Part shown: positions 17,440 through 30,400 of the stretch, piece by piece
How positions within the stretch are numbered: position 1 is the first letter of the stretch
Layout of the letters: each line of letters starts with the position of its first letter
Origin: Sialis fuliginosa
Taxonomy: Eukaryota; Arthropoda; Insecta; Megaloptera; Sialidae
Assembly: GCA_961205875.1 (NCBI GenBank)
Contig: OY540811.1
Coordinates: forward strand, 20,949,248-21,013,247
Direction: 5' to 3'
DNA: 64,000 nucleotides
Position numbers and translations under genes: made by a program
Notes under the pieces: model-generated
Databases searched by the model: none
The model's input: only the letters and a program-made list of their open reading frames with translations
What the model was told of the DNA's origin: nothing

Positions 17440-17780
17440 ACAGAGAATTTCTTCAGAACTCTTTCATCCTCTTGACTCCTGTGTGGATTTTTGATCATAT
17501 TGCTCAAGTGTGAGAAGAATATCTCTCCTTGCTGATACTTACAGCCTCAGCTATCTATAGCATCTTAATTCTGCAATTCTCCAGAACCAATTTTTTTTTC
17601 CTTATGAATATTTGTGTAGGGTCACCGCTGAGGTTGGCTGGGCAGAATTGACTTTTTTCTTTGTTGAAATAGTTGGTTCTATTTTATGATCATAGAATTA
17701 TCCAGCAGACATTTCTTCAAAAATTTCTTTTGCTGTTTTCCTAGTTTTAGTCAGAAACTGAATGACGGTGTGGAGCTCCA
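17440..17780 (-). pseudogene. Decayed mariner transposase fragment
   Basis: On the minus strand, 17710-17778 reads ELHTVIQFLTKTRKTAKEIF then EEM, matching the start of mariner transposases (the VIRFLFLKGKTPKEIFDEM region). Further down, about 17515-17570 reads RIKML-stop-IAEAVSISKER, matching the LTVREIAEAVGISKG motif with a stop in place of Glu. Frames shift between the two pieces and the catalytic core is missing. Confidence 0.65.
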
Positions 17781-18196
17781 AATGACCTGATTTTTACTCT
17801 ATTACTCGTTTAAGTTGCGCAACTAGTGATCTATGGCATGAACAATTACCAAAACAAGAATTACCTACAAGAGAACTTTTCAGCCTTCTTTCGTATGTAC
17901 ATATTATAGTAGAATTTTGTTTATCAAATTACCACCATAGTATTGCATATACGAGTAAGTGATCTGATCAAGTTTTTAATGTTTTCTCTAAGAAAACAAT
18001 CATACAAAAATCTCATTTTTATTCAGATGGATAGATACACTCTTTTAGCTGACAAATAATTAATGAAAGTGGATAAATAATTAATTTAAATAGTAAAACG
18101 GTGTTTTTACTTGTTGAGATAGAGTTGCCATCTCACCCAGATTGATCGGAATACAAAAAATTGTTCTAGTAATATAAAATTTAGTACAATAATTAG

Positions 18197-19154
18197 CAGA
18201 GATGTGACTTATTTGAAATGGATCCATTTAAAATGCAAATGCAAAATACCCTTTTCTATTTTAAATGCCTGTCTCTAAAAAACATTTTTGCATTTACATT
18301 TAAAATATTTTTGATATCCATTTTCCATTTTGAAAATGCAAAATGCATTTTTATAAACAAAATTTTTAGTACCTATTGCTAATTGATCAAGTAATGTCAA
18401 ATTATTTTCATGAAAATAACGTTGATATCATATATAAGTTAGTAATTATAAAACACATACATTCACGTGTAGTTTCAAAACCAGGTTTATTCAAAGTAAT
18501 GAAAAACTAGAAATACATGACAGCTGTTTGTAAAGATGCGTTAAAAATATCATCTTACAGACAAACAACGTGTGGAAATGCAACAACTAAAATCGGCGAG
18601 GCCATAGTATATATTCTATATAATACTGCAATCGCCAAATTATATCTAGTTTTTTACTTTTAATTATTAAGAAAGTAAAAAAATCCATTTAATGTACATG
18701 TCATTGTGTTCTGCATATAAATTAAAAACAAAATTTTTCAAAATCAAATCTTTTAATTGAAAAAAAAAAAAAAAAACGGATACTTCACAACTAAAGGGAT
18801 GCTAGGGCAATAACCTTGATATTAACTTCTAAATAGTATTAAAATTTTATAAATTAACAATTATCTGTAGCGTAGAAATTTTTTTTAAAACCCATGTACA
18901 TGGTAAAACTCTTGAAAAATGAAACTATAAAGAATTTACTAATCTGTTAACAGTTGTATTGAAAATTATAAAATTTGAAAAAACAATAAATAAATGAAAA
19001 GTATTTTATTTTAAAAACCATTTTGAAAATACCTATTTTCCATTTTGCATTTTGAAAGGAATTTTTAAAAACTATTTTGCATTTGAAATAAAATGATTAA
19101 ATATTTTGCATTTTTATTTCAAATGCATTGTGACAACCATTTTGCACATCTCTG
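18197..19154. mobile_element. hAT-like non-autonomous element rich in AAATGCAAA
   Basis: Terminal inverted repeats CAGAGATGTG and CACATCTCTG have flanks ATAATTAG and TTAATTAG (7 of 8 match). Subterminal regions carry many ATTTTGCATTT / AAATGCAAAATG motifs in both orientations. No intact coding sequence; 958 bp. Confidence 0.82.
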
Positions 19155-19939
19155 TTAATTAGTAATAAATATCAACTGTATTTGTGTATTGCGCAGTTAT
19201 TATCACTTTTATTTAAAATTTGATAAAACTCAAGCTAATGCTGTTTTCTGATGATCGATGTAGTGTATTGAAGCGTCTTAAATACTTTGTTATTTTGTAT
19301 TCAAACAGTAATGTCATATATGAATACGCTTAAAAGCATTTTGCAGTGTTCTCAGGATGACGCTTTACTGATTGGTGTGGTCCATAATGTGTATTTCAAC
19401 AGCATCTTATTTTTGCGCTATCTAAAATAATGATGTTAGCATTGAATATATTTCAAAACAACATTACAAGATCAAAATCTATACTGTCCTTGAATGAACA
19501 ATTTACAAGATGGCAACCCTATTCACAGCAAAACTTTGGGTCACAAAATTGAAATAATTGAACTGATATTTAAAAAATTGTATACACTATTAATTATAAT
19601 AGGTATTCCAAAAATTCATAATGATGGTATTTTCTATAATTTATGTTCCATTTATTTATTTAATATCTTTGATCAGTTAATCAAAAATTAAGTAGATACA
19701 CTCACAGTATTACATATAAGACCCTGCAATTTTTGTAAACAAACTAACATTAGTGCCACTATATTACCCTATACTTTTTTTTGTATCTCCATTAACTGAT
19801 ATACATTGTTTTGTCAGGATAATTGAAATTTTGGGTTATGCGAAAAAAGGATGAAAGCCATTGTTTTATAACTTATAAACGTTGTCTTAGTATAACTTTT
19901 TTCTTTTTTAAATAAATTTCCTAAAATTTATAACTAATA
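19155..19939. other. Intergenic, between hAT element and carrier 3' end
   Basis: Contains AATAAA-type signals for the carrier (TTTATTTATTT around 19650 on the plus strand). No gene or further repeat recognised. Confidence 0.4.
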
Positions 19940-22216
19940 TCAAATAATATCTGTACTACGACTAACAATATGTGATTTATCTGAAGTTACTTTAGACTGT
20001 GTTTCAGAACTTAATGAGTGATTTTTTTTATTCTTTTTATAAGTAGAATACCTGTAGAATACTTTCTTTCCATGTTCAAACGATGCTATCATTATAGCAC
20101 AAGCTGGTGCTACTTTAATCAGTCGTGGTACAAGTCCTGTAAATAAACCTTTATATCCGTGCTGTTTTATTATTTTTCTAAATATCGTTAATGTTGTAGC
20201 CGCTTTTTTAGGTTTATCTGAAAAGCATATTAAATATTTATTTATTTGTTTATACACACAATATGTGAAATATATTAAATCTAATAAGTTGGAAATAACA
20301 AGTGTTACCTGCATATAATTCTTTTTCTCCAAATTCAATTTGTTTATGTGTTTTCACGACATCAAACGGTACAGTTATAGTGGCTGCAATCTAATAAATA
20401 AACAATTAGTAATAATATATGATAGTCAGATACATTATAATATCATATCAATGGTGGAAAGCTGATATCAAATAAACAACATTTCCATCAATATTGAGTT
20501 ATATAATACCATTAAATTAAAATCAGTATTTTAAGCCATGAATAATATATTGAACATAGCAATGATAAAAATGTAGAACAATAAAATGACTGTCATTTAG
20601 ACTAAACTGAAAGAAAACTCTTATAATAAGCTTATCACAATGAACATTGTTTCATTAAATAAAGTTAAAACAAATATCAAACACTTCAAAAAATAGGATT
20701 ATTGACAAAAAACTGAAGAAACATAATTTTTTTCGTTCTACTGTAAAATTTGGTATATTATGTGGATTATTTGGTTTCAGTTTTTCACTGTCGATATACA
20801 GTGCGTCTAAAAAATTCTGGAATGGTCAAAAATTTCAAAGGGATTGAATTTCTGGTAAAAATGATTTATACCAAAATTTTTGACCTTTAAATAATTTTGA
20901 AAAGCCTCGTTAAGTTCAACTTTTTTAATGGAAATTTTTTTTTTTTATTGGGGAATTTTATTTTCCGAAAGAAACTAACAACTTTTAAACATTTTTTTGC
21001 CTGACTTCAATTTAAAAAAAAAAATTTAACAACATAAGTAAAGACTTAATAATTGGAAAAAAGTTCAGGATCCCGAAATATTTTGAAATCGTATCTTTTC
21101 CCCACCTAAATATAGACTGGAATTTTACTAACAGAATAGTACACTGTTAAAGGGTTACTAGGTATATAGTTACTAAAAAATAATAATTTAAATGTTTAAT
21201 ATTCAAATAAAGTCAAATTTATATAAACCAATTAGAAAATAGTTCTTACAGTTCCAGCTAAAGCTCCAGCTGTGAAACTTGACATAAACGTAGGAACAGT
21301 TGGTCCTAATGATTTAAATGTTTCATAATTCATCCAATATATTCCCGAAAATGGAACATCACGTAATAAAGTAGGCGTAATACCTTTCCACAGTCCTCGA
21401 ATTCCATCAGTCTTTATCAAAGTTTTTAAAGCAACTCTTACTTCTATTAATTAATAAAAAATAATAATTAAAATTTTGATATAGGATAATATTTAATGAA
21501 AAGTTACCTTTATAACTTAGTTTTGTCGATTGCATTTTGGTACGAATAAGTTCTAATGGACTTACGATTGTAGCAGCCATTGTTCTAGCTGTTATTCCAG
21601 CGACTAAAGGTATCCATAATGGTTGCTGTTTTACGCTTGAATTATTATTAATATTATAACGGTCTTTCAATTTTAATCGCAACTGTTCGTACGACACAAA
21701 ATAAATCATAGTTGCAGGTATCGCTAAAACTAATGTTGGACTTAATCCACTCCATAATGAACTTATACCTTCGTATCTAGTTATCTTTACTAAAGCATCC
21801 TAAAACAATTCGAATATATAAGAATTGATTCTCATTTCATACCGAAAATATTACAATTGTTCCTGTGAAGCGTCCTGGATTTGGTCGATGAACCCAATCT
21901 CCATTTCCAGCATTTGTAGGTTCACATGGACATAAATGGTCCATTAAACCATTACAATATAAATAACATCGTCCTGACAGTAATTCTTTTTGTTGGGCTT
22001 GTAATCTAATTTTGACTACATCAAGTGGTGTGACTACAAAATGATTTAATAATAAGTTTGTACGATAATAAAATATATCAAAATGGATTAGGTATATATA
22101 AAAAAAGTTTACATACCAAATAGTGAGGTTAGTAATGCCCCACTACAGGATGATAACATTTGTTGCATTGGAGTCGTTCTAATTTCATCATCATTGTCAA
22201 CAATTATTTTATTCAT
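19940..22216 (-). CDS. SLC25A40: Mitochondrial carrier, SLC25A39/SLC25A40 type
   Basis: Inner-membrane carrier; the mammalian SLC25A39/40 pair is required for mitochondrial glutathione import. Exons (5' to 3'): 22117-22216, 21855-22033, 21508-21799, 21250-21443, 20309-20390 and 19940-20217, total 1125 nt (374 aa). The three carrier repeats each have the Px[DE]xx[KR] signature: PLDVVK 36-41, PLELIR 174-179 and PFDVVK 263-268. The second halves of repeats 1 and 2 ([20 protein letters not shown] and [18 protein letters not shown]) fit the 39/40 subgroup. After the first signature there is a matrix loop with Cys56, Cys60, Cys68 and Cys70, then a [13 protein letters not shown] block typical of this subgroup. 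The C-terminus carries a Lys/Ser-rich tail of about 40 residues. The donor of exon 2 (ATT then GTAATA) was chosen because it restores FTGTIDALVKI. A/T-rich AATAAA candidates lie about 290 bp downstream. I cannot separate SLC25A39 from SLC25A40. Confidence 0.95.
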
Positions 22217-22773
22217 ATTTATTTTTTGTTTGTTGAAATGTAGGATTTACATAAATTTATTAATATAGATGAAAATTGATATAAAACAATAATAATGGCG
22301 CCATTACGTTATTTAAATGTGACCTCGCCATAGATAATATTGAATTATGTATTTTCAACCTTTTACACTCCAAAGAAGGACAAGTTGTTTTTATCAATAA
22401 AATTATTTTTTATATAACTTCCAGCATTTTACTATGTTAATTTGGAATGTGTTTGAAACTCACAGCTGTCAGTTATATTTAAAATGTTAGTCATTTACCT
22501 ACTTTTATTCAAAACAACGTCCACATCATATATGAAAAATACGTAATAATAAAATTAGTTTAATTGTTTTATTCTTTGGTTAAAACAAGGTTGCAATTAA
22601 ATTTTTTTGCCTTGATATAATATCTCATATTATTATCTCATTCAAGTTAATTCGTCCTTGCTTAGTTTGATTTTTAGTGTTTTATACAGAAACTGATTTC
22701 CCCTTTTTATCAAACAATAAAGTAACTGCCAACATGTGTTACATGTGCTAATATTACCACCGCAGTACCGCAT

Positions 22774-23930
22774 CAGTAGCGGCGCAAGGCGTGGGCGACG
22801 TGGGCCACCGCCTACGGCCTCGCGGCCCGAGGGGCCTCGCGCTTCGAAGGTTCATACAGCAGGTTTTTAAACCTTTTTGTCGTAGGTCGGCGATCGTGCG
22901 ATGGCAGCCCTATTTACACGTCAAAAACGATAAAACCCACCGACTAGCAAGCATCTAGTAATACTTATCACATTTGCTCTAAAAAAAAGTTTTATCTATT
23001 GAAGCAGATAAGGTACTGGCACCAGTCTTGGATCATACCCCAATTTTGGATTCTTGTTTAATTAAATGTACGAAATTAGAAGTTGTTGTTGATATTTGAT
23101 TACTGCCATTACTGAATCATAATCTATAGACATTTAACTGTAAAACAGCTTAATCTGATGATAATCGGCCAATGAGTGTCATAGTGGTGGACCTTTAAAT
23201 TAATTAATAGTGTGATCTATTTACTTATTATTATATTTTCATAGCAACTTCTTTACATTATTTACAATTTGACGATTTTTTATTTCATAAGTTTTGTATC
23301 GTAGTACTTATCATTTTATAATCATTAGAAAGTGTCCATCATTGGGTGCCCATTATTGGTTTTACTTTATCCATTGCTGAAGAAAAAACATAAACAAAAT
23401 AAAGGGCTATAATTTAAAAACACACTATATTTGTAGACTTTGGTAATTAAATTGACTTAATAATGAGTTCGTATGGAAATTACGAAAAACAGGCCCATAA
23501 ATCGCAAAAAAACAATAGGTATATTTTGCTCTTAAAACGGTCAGCCTTATAGCGGTGCCAGTACCTTATAGCATCTAAAATGAATTATGATACAGTTATT
23601 AAGGAGTTCAGTAAGGCTAAAAGCAGGATATTTCTGTTTCTTTAATTTTTTACTGTTAAGTTTTACTTATATTTACAGTAGAGATCTCCAAAAATTGCAA
23701 ACATCGATGTTTGCAATTTTTTTATGAATACAAATAAAAATCTAAGCAAAATTTAATATTTTCTATTTTGTATATTACAAATAATATGTAAATAAATGAA
23801 CACAATTTATAGCACTTCTTTTTTTTCAATCAAAAATTTTTTTTTCTATAAAACTCGTCCTCTCGCGTCATCAGGGGGCCTCGCAAATTCATTTTGCCCA
23901 CATTAAATTTAGGTCTTGCGCCGCCACTGT
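22774..23930. mobile_element. hAT-like element carrying a nested MITE
   Basis: The ends CAGTAGCGGCGCAAGGC and GTCTTGCGCCGCCACTGT are inverted, flanked by a perfect 8-bp duplication TACCGCAT (22766-22773 and 23931-23938). The left end has a GC-rich segment (CGGCCTCGCGGCCCGAGG). A separate MITE (23011-23566) is inserted inside. No transposase frame. Confidence 0.85.
23011..23566 (-). mobile_element. MITE family B, copy 1 (nested in hAT element)
   Basis: The ends AGGTACTGGCACC and GGTGCCAGTACCT are perfect inverted repeats flanked by TA on both sides. The interior is homologous, in reverse orientation, to the element in the peroxidase intron at 31003-32264 (for example a shared AATGGATAAAGTA block and TGATGGACACTT). 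Confidence 0.85.
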
Positions 23931-23938
23931 TACCGCAT

Positions 23939-24417
23939 TGCACGTTGCCTCGTATCAAAAGGTATATGATATAAACAGTGGTGTAACCAGATTTTTTAGG
24001 TGGGTCATTTAAAAGCAATATTAGTAGAATTACTACCTTCGTCTGTCAAAGAGGGTATATCCTTTCACCCCCACTGTGTACACTACTGTATATAAACAAC
24101 TATAGAACATACACGAATATCGTTTATTTTAATGTCCTGAAAGAATGTTAATACTTATACTGAGTGGTGTACTGTAGGTTTCTGCCGCCCCCAATCCGCA
24201 ATTTTGCCACCCTTAACAAACTGCCACCCGGAGCAAATTCCCCATTTGCTCTCCCCTCTGTACGCTACTGTTTATACTTATCTTAAACAACAAATAACGA
24301 TTATATTTAATAGAATATTATTATCATTAGAAATATAACACAGTTAAAAATTACTATTTACATATTATTATAATATAACAACACTTATGTCTATCTATAT
24401 AGTAAAAATATAAAACA
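23939..24417. other. Intergenic / peroxidase 3' flank
   Basis: An AATAAA signal in peroxidase orientation lies at 24123-24128, about 290 bp past the stop. No gene seen. Confidence 0.4.
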
Positions 24418-27400
24418 TTAGATTTTATCCTTCCATAATTCCAAATTTAGCTTAGGGATTTCTGGCGAATCACAATCCACATATCTATTTCTGAAAATAC
24501 AATTATACTTATTAGTAATATTATTTAATTACCAATAAATTGGATATACAAAATTAACACTATGTACCTTTCAGTATCTGGCATAATAAATGGATTCAAA
24601 GTTTGTCTTACAATAAGTATTTTATCACTATTATCACAAATAATTCTTGCTATCGTTGTCTTCTTAATTTCTAATAATTGTTCTAAAAATAATACTAGTT
24701 AGTAATACAATAATTATTTGACTATAAAAATGATAATTTTTTCAATTTATTTGAAATTTATATATTTACCTAGAGTAAAATATCCTGGATTTATATCTGG
24801 ATTAAAATCATAAAAATATCTGTCTCCACGGCGTAGTTTTGAAAATTGATTAGCTATTATATCTTTAAATGTAATTCCAACAATTGCATTCTTTTCTGGA
24901 GGTTCTAGAATACCACCAATCCATAAGTCTATGTCGTCCGGCGACTCGTATAATTTCTTCAATTTTTCAGCAAACTGAAAAAATATTTGTCATTTCTGAT
25001 ATATAGTCTCTAATGAAAATATCCGATATATTTCAATAAAAATAGAAATACAGGTTTATTGGTTGTTAAAATGCAATTGTTGTATAATAAAATCGATTTT
25101 GTATTGGAATTTATCGGATTTTTAAAATAATATATTGATTTTAATAAAAAATAACGCATGGTATAGTTCAAATCAAACGATAATATTGTTTTATTACTTC
25201 TGGTTTGTATTCATCAAAATCTATAACTTTAGGCAAACCAAGGAGCTCCCTGTATTCATTATAAGTTCTCAAGCCATGATCACGTCCTCTCTGAATATTG
25301 AATGCAGCTATGTCTATTCCAAATGGGTTTACAGTTCGGAACAATAATTTTGTCATCTGCAAACAAGTAAATATATGGTTATTATCAGGATTGACTCCTT
25401 CATACAGTTCGACCAGAAATTGGAAATAGATTGTTGTGTAAAACAATCGATTTGCAGGCTTAAAATCACATTGAATTAAATTAAGTTGCATCTTCTCAAT
25501 GGTTTATTAACTAACGTTTTCTTACTTTAAGATATTTGTCCAGTTTTCTTTGTAAATGTTATAAAATATAGATATTATATTCAGGCTATTTTTCTGGTAA
25601 AATATTATTACATTGCTGCTATACAAAAACTTATAACAATTAAAAACAAATCTTGAAGCTTAAAAGAAGATCCGTTTGATAAGCCATTGATATTATGTTT
25701 TAAATACTCGAAGTATCAACAAAAACTCAGTTTTTCTTTAAAATAATTAAAATTTTGTATCTAATAAAATTGAGTAAATCGTTTTGAAAAGCCCGAATTT
25801 CACCAGAAAAAAGCCCTCACATATAATAATAAAACTTACCCCATCTGCGAACGACATATCAAATTGTTGCATTGGTTGAGATGTTAGTGTAATCATTATT
25901 TCATCGAAGAAGTCTCTTCTTCTTAATCTAGTTGGGTTGAATTGTACTTCAGGAATTGATATAACTTCTTCCAGATGATCTTTACCAAAAACCCTGAAAT
26001 TTGAAACAATCTTTAATCTTTTTAAATGAAATTGAAAATATTAATTTAAAATCTACAAACAAGATTAAAATATGCGAAAACTTAAAAATGATGAAATATT
26101 ATTAAATATGTATGTACTAAAAAATAAATTAGGTACTTAGGTAAAAAAAAAACAACGTTTGTTCGCTAAGCTGCCCTACTTATAATAAATCAAATAAATG
26201 AATAATTACGCTAGTTTTCCATCAACAAGTGTATGCAAGCGAAATGCAGCTGTAGCAAACTCGTTTATAATTGAAGGATCAAGTCTTGGATCGTAATCAG
26301 ACGAATATCCATGCGGATTTAATTTTATCTTAAAATCTGCAACATCATCATCACCTGAAATAAAATTGTTTGTTATTACTAATTATATTGTAATTCAATT
26401 TCTGATAAAAATGTTTATAAAATTGTATGATATTTACCAATTAATAATGGTAGCCAGTCATTGTATACAATATGCTGAAGCATCGCACCGACAATTCTTC
26501 TTGTTTCAAAATACAACTTATCATCATTCCAATGTGGATTCAAATTCCACAATTCTTTAGCTATACGATTGTGTTCTCTTATAAACATAGTATGAATTGC
26601 CGTTAACGTAATTATTTGGTTTACACGATTGTCCCCTGAAAGTAACAGATAAAATTAAAATTAATGGGCGAGAATTGTGATTGAAAATTAAGTCGCAATA
26701 CTAAAAGGTTGAGAAACGCTGATCTATAGGCTATTTAAATTCACTTCACCCCGTAGGTTTTTTTCCGCCAAATTGTATGAAACTATTTATTTACAACCCT
26801 TCATCTGTAACGAGAGGTGAAATATTGAAATGTACCTACCTATATGTAAATGAACTTTTTTATGTTACTGTATTTAAGGGTTGAGAGGTGGAGGGCTTAT
26901 TATAAACTTGACTTTGTAAGCAATCTATTCGCATTTTATTTATTGTTCAAAGATTATTAGTTCCGGAAATGTGAATATTAGGGCGTGTCAAAAAAGCAAT
27001 ATTTTTTTCTTCGCTCTCATTACGAAATAAGTTAGTTTATGACTTAAAATAAATCCTTTCCGAAGGATTACTCTGTAGTTCAATTTTAAGAGGTGCCGCA
27101 AAAGGGAGTCCCGTTTATCATTTAAATAATTTTGAAAAAATATTCTTTACTACCAAAGTTGGTATTATTGATTCAGGATAATTCAGAAAAAAAGTTAAGT
27201 ACATCATTTTGTAAAGAATAAAAATATTTTCTAATAATGTCAGTTGTCGGCTGGATCATTCTTTTTCCGATAGCTCAGTAGTTGGGTTATACATATATTG
27301 CTATTTAATTGATATTTATAGAATATTGACAAATTAAAATTCTGATTTTTGTAAAAAAATAAATATTTAAAACTCTTATAAGTTTCATTGCATTTACACT

Positions 27401-30400
27401 TATACCTCTCTAGACTATTTTTATAGAGAATTAAATTTCTCATAAAATTAACATTTAACTTATTTTTATAAAAACAATAACTTTGTTGTGAGAGCCTTTT
27501 AAACGTTCATTTTAAGAAATAAATCATTTAGAATGTCTGTAACTTTTGATACGTTGAATTGAGCATCATGACACTTTTGTAGAAAATTTCTACAAAATGA
27601 TGTCCTTAAAAAAATTTTAACGGTTATCATGAATCAGTAATATACAAACTTTAGTACTAAAGAATCATTTCCCCATGTTGTTTAAATGGGAAATGGGACC
27701 TCTTAAAATTGAACTACAGGGTAATCCTTCGACGAAGATTTATTTTAGGTCATAAACTAACTTATTTCATAACGAGAGTGAATGTTCATTTTTTGACACA
27801 CCCTTATAATGTATACGAGTATATATGTATAAGCTTTCAAAGTGTGACATAAAATGCTTACATAGGTAGTAATAAATAATACCTCCAAGGAATGACAAAA
27901 AATCAAGTCGTGTAATATTTATTATATGATTATTTAATTTGGAATATCTAAAAACCAGCTAAATATTTGTAGGTTTATTACCTGCAGAAAAGCAGCCAGC
28001 ATTTTTATCCATCAAAAAACAATCATTTGGTTGTTTAGAGAGTGGCAATAAAGTTCTATTAAAATCGTTAAAAATTTTCAATAAACCACCATTAAATTCC
28101 CTTAGCTTTTCCATTGTAGGAATATCACTTCCATATATACTAGATCCATCCAAATAATGGGAAACTAAATTCATCTGTGAAAATTATTTATTATTAAAAT
28201 TAACAGCTATACACCATAAAAATTACAACCCTTTAATATTTGCACGAACCTGTTGAGCAGCTCCGAATTCACAATTATTTGGCGGTGCTAAAACAGACCT
28301 AACGAAATTCATACAGCCTTGTTGAAAATAACTAAAAAATGGATCATCAAATGGCATATGTATTGGCATGCAAGCGTAATGACGTGATACAAATGGTAAC
28401 TCTTCCTTTCCATCTTCTGTGCAGCAGTTTACTCCAGTTCCATTTTCTGTAAGTAAAATAGGTACTTAAGTAAATACTTTTATTTTATTTTTTATATGGA
28501 TACATAATTAATGAAATATTGAATTAATTTTTTAATTAAAATTAGATATGATGCAGTATCTATCGATTTATAGCAAAGTGTTTTGCTGCCACTTCGAAAT
28601 GTAGTTTATTAGATACCTAACTGAAAAAATGCAATTTTTCAAGAGAGGGATTTGAAAGTTTGACGTGTACTTATTTTGTTCAGATATTATAATGAAATAA
28701 CAATTTATTTTAGTTATTTTTTGAATGAATACCATACATACAGATATAGATAGACTCGAATCTATGTACAATGTACGTACACGTCATATATACAATCTTG
28801 TAGAGCACTTAAGATTTTAATTTTCAACGTGTATGTTATGCAATTTATAATAAAATACTATAATACATTTTCAATAAAAATATCTTACCGTAAATAGCTA
28901 TCATCGATCTTAGTATATCATGTGTTAAGAACTGCCCAAACTGCATCATTAATAAAGTTCTACCCGAATGAGGTTTATCCACATCAGAAATTAAAGTGGA
29001 GCTAACCAATCGGGCGCTTGGTAATGGTCTGTGAGTTACTGATACTCTCGGATTCCAAACTCCTTTAAATCATACAAAAATATTCATTTCAAAATTTAAA
29101 ACTAAAACATTTTATAAGTAAGTACCGCCTTTTGTAGTATTTACTAACAGAACTGTCACAAGTACTCGGTACTTGAAGTATCAAGTAATTTTTGCTATTT
29201 TCAAATGTACTTCAAGTAAATACGCCGAGTACTTTACTAGTTAAAATCAAGTATTATGAAAAAGTACTTGAAATATTAAGTACTTCGAGTACTTTATTTG
29301 TTAAATCGAATTATTTTTAAATGTACTTGAAGTATAGTACTTCAAGTAGCAAACGGTACTTGAAGTATTGGCAACTCTGCTTACTTAAAGTACTATTAAA
29401 AATTTAAATGTATGATTTAGATTTCATTTATATTCCATTTCCTGTAAACTATTTCTTTTATTTTCAAAAACCTCATAATGCTGAAAAAATCATTCTAAAA
29501 ATGTCTTATTTAGGAACCTTAAACGTAAATATTAAAAATTCATTGATACCCAAATTTCGTACGGGGTGCTGTGAATTATTTATCATTTAATTTTATAATT
29601 GAGTGCTCACAATTTTAAAAGATTTTTAACCACTGCTCCTTAGAAATAAAAATATATATTTGTATAAATATTACTAAGCAGTTGAAAGTATTTGAATGTA
29701 TTTAAATGTATGACTTACCGTCATCATAAAGTGCAGGGACTATTCTTGTATAAGCTGTCATAGCAGATCCCCATCTTGTATTTTCTTTATTATTACATGA
29801 ACCATCTATAGTTCTATAAGGGTCTGAAGGATTTGAACATATAATAGGTTCAGGACATTTTGTTGCTAAAGGTGACTGGTTTAAATCAAAATCAAATTGT
29901 TCGGAATTTACATCATTTAGAATTATGTTTCGCCTGAAAACAGCATATCAATGGCTTATTGTTAGTATTGATTTACTTTTGAATGAATGAGACAATAATT
30001 GGGTTTTACATAAATGATATTAGATTGTACAGATTTATTTTGAACTAATGCAATGGCGCCGGAGCCGGGGGGAGGTCAGGGGGTGCGGCAGTTACCCCCC
30101 CCCCTAAATGTTCAGTGGGAGGGCAGTTACTATATTTTGCTCCCTTAAAATTTGAATCCTATTTTTTTAGGGTGGGTTTGAAGCATGGAATTTCTGTTTT
30201 TTTACTCTTAAAAATTCTTTAATTTTTGCAAACTGCTGTTAAAGCACACAAACAAATTATAAAATGTAACCATGAGTCTAGTCAGATACAAAGAAAAATA
30301 AAAAGTGAGTACAGTGAAACCTCGTTAGTACGTTTTGCTTTAGTAAGTATGTTTTTTAATTTTTTTAGGTTCCGGCATTCTTCCATGAGACCCCATGTTA

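Noticed and set aside
20810..21160. Possible transposon in carrier intron 4 (ACAGTGCGTCTAAAA start)
   Set aside because: A matching inverted end and target duplication could not be established by eye.
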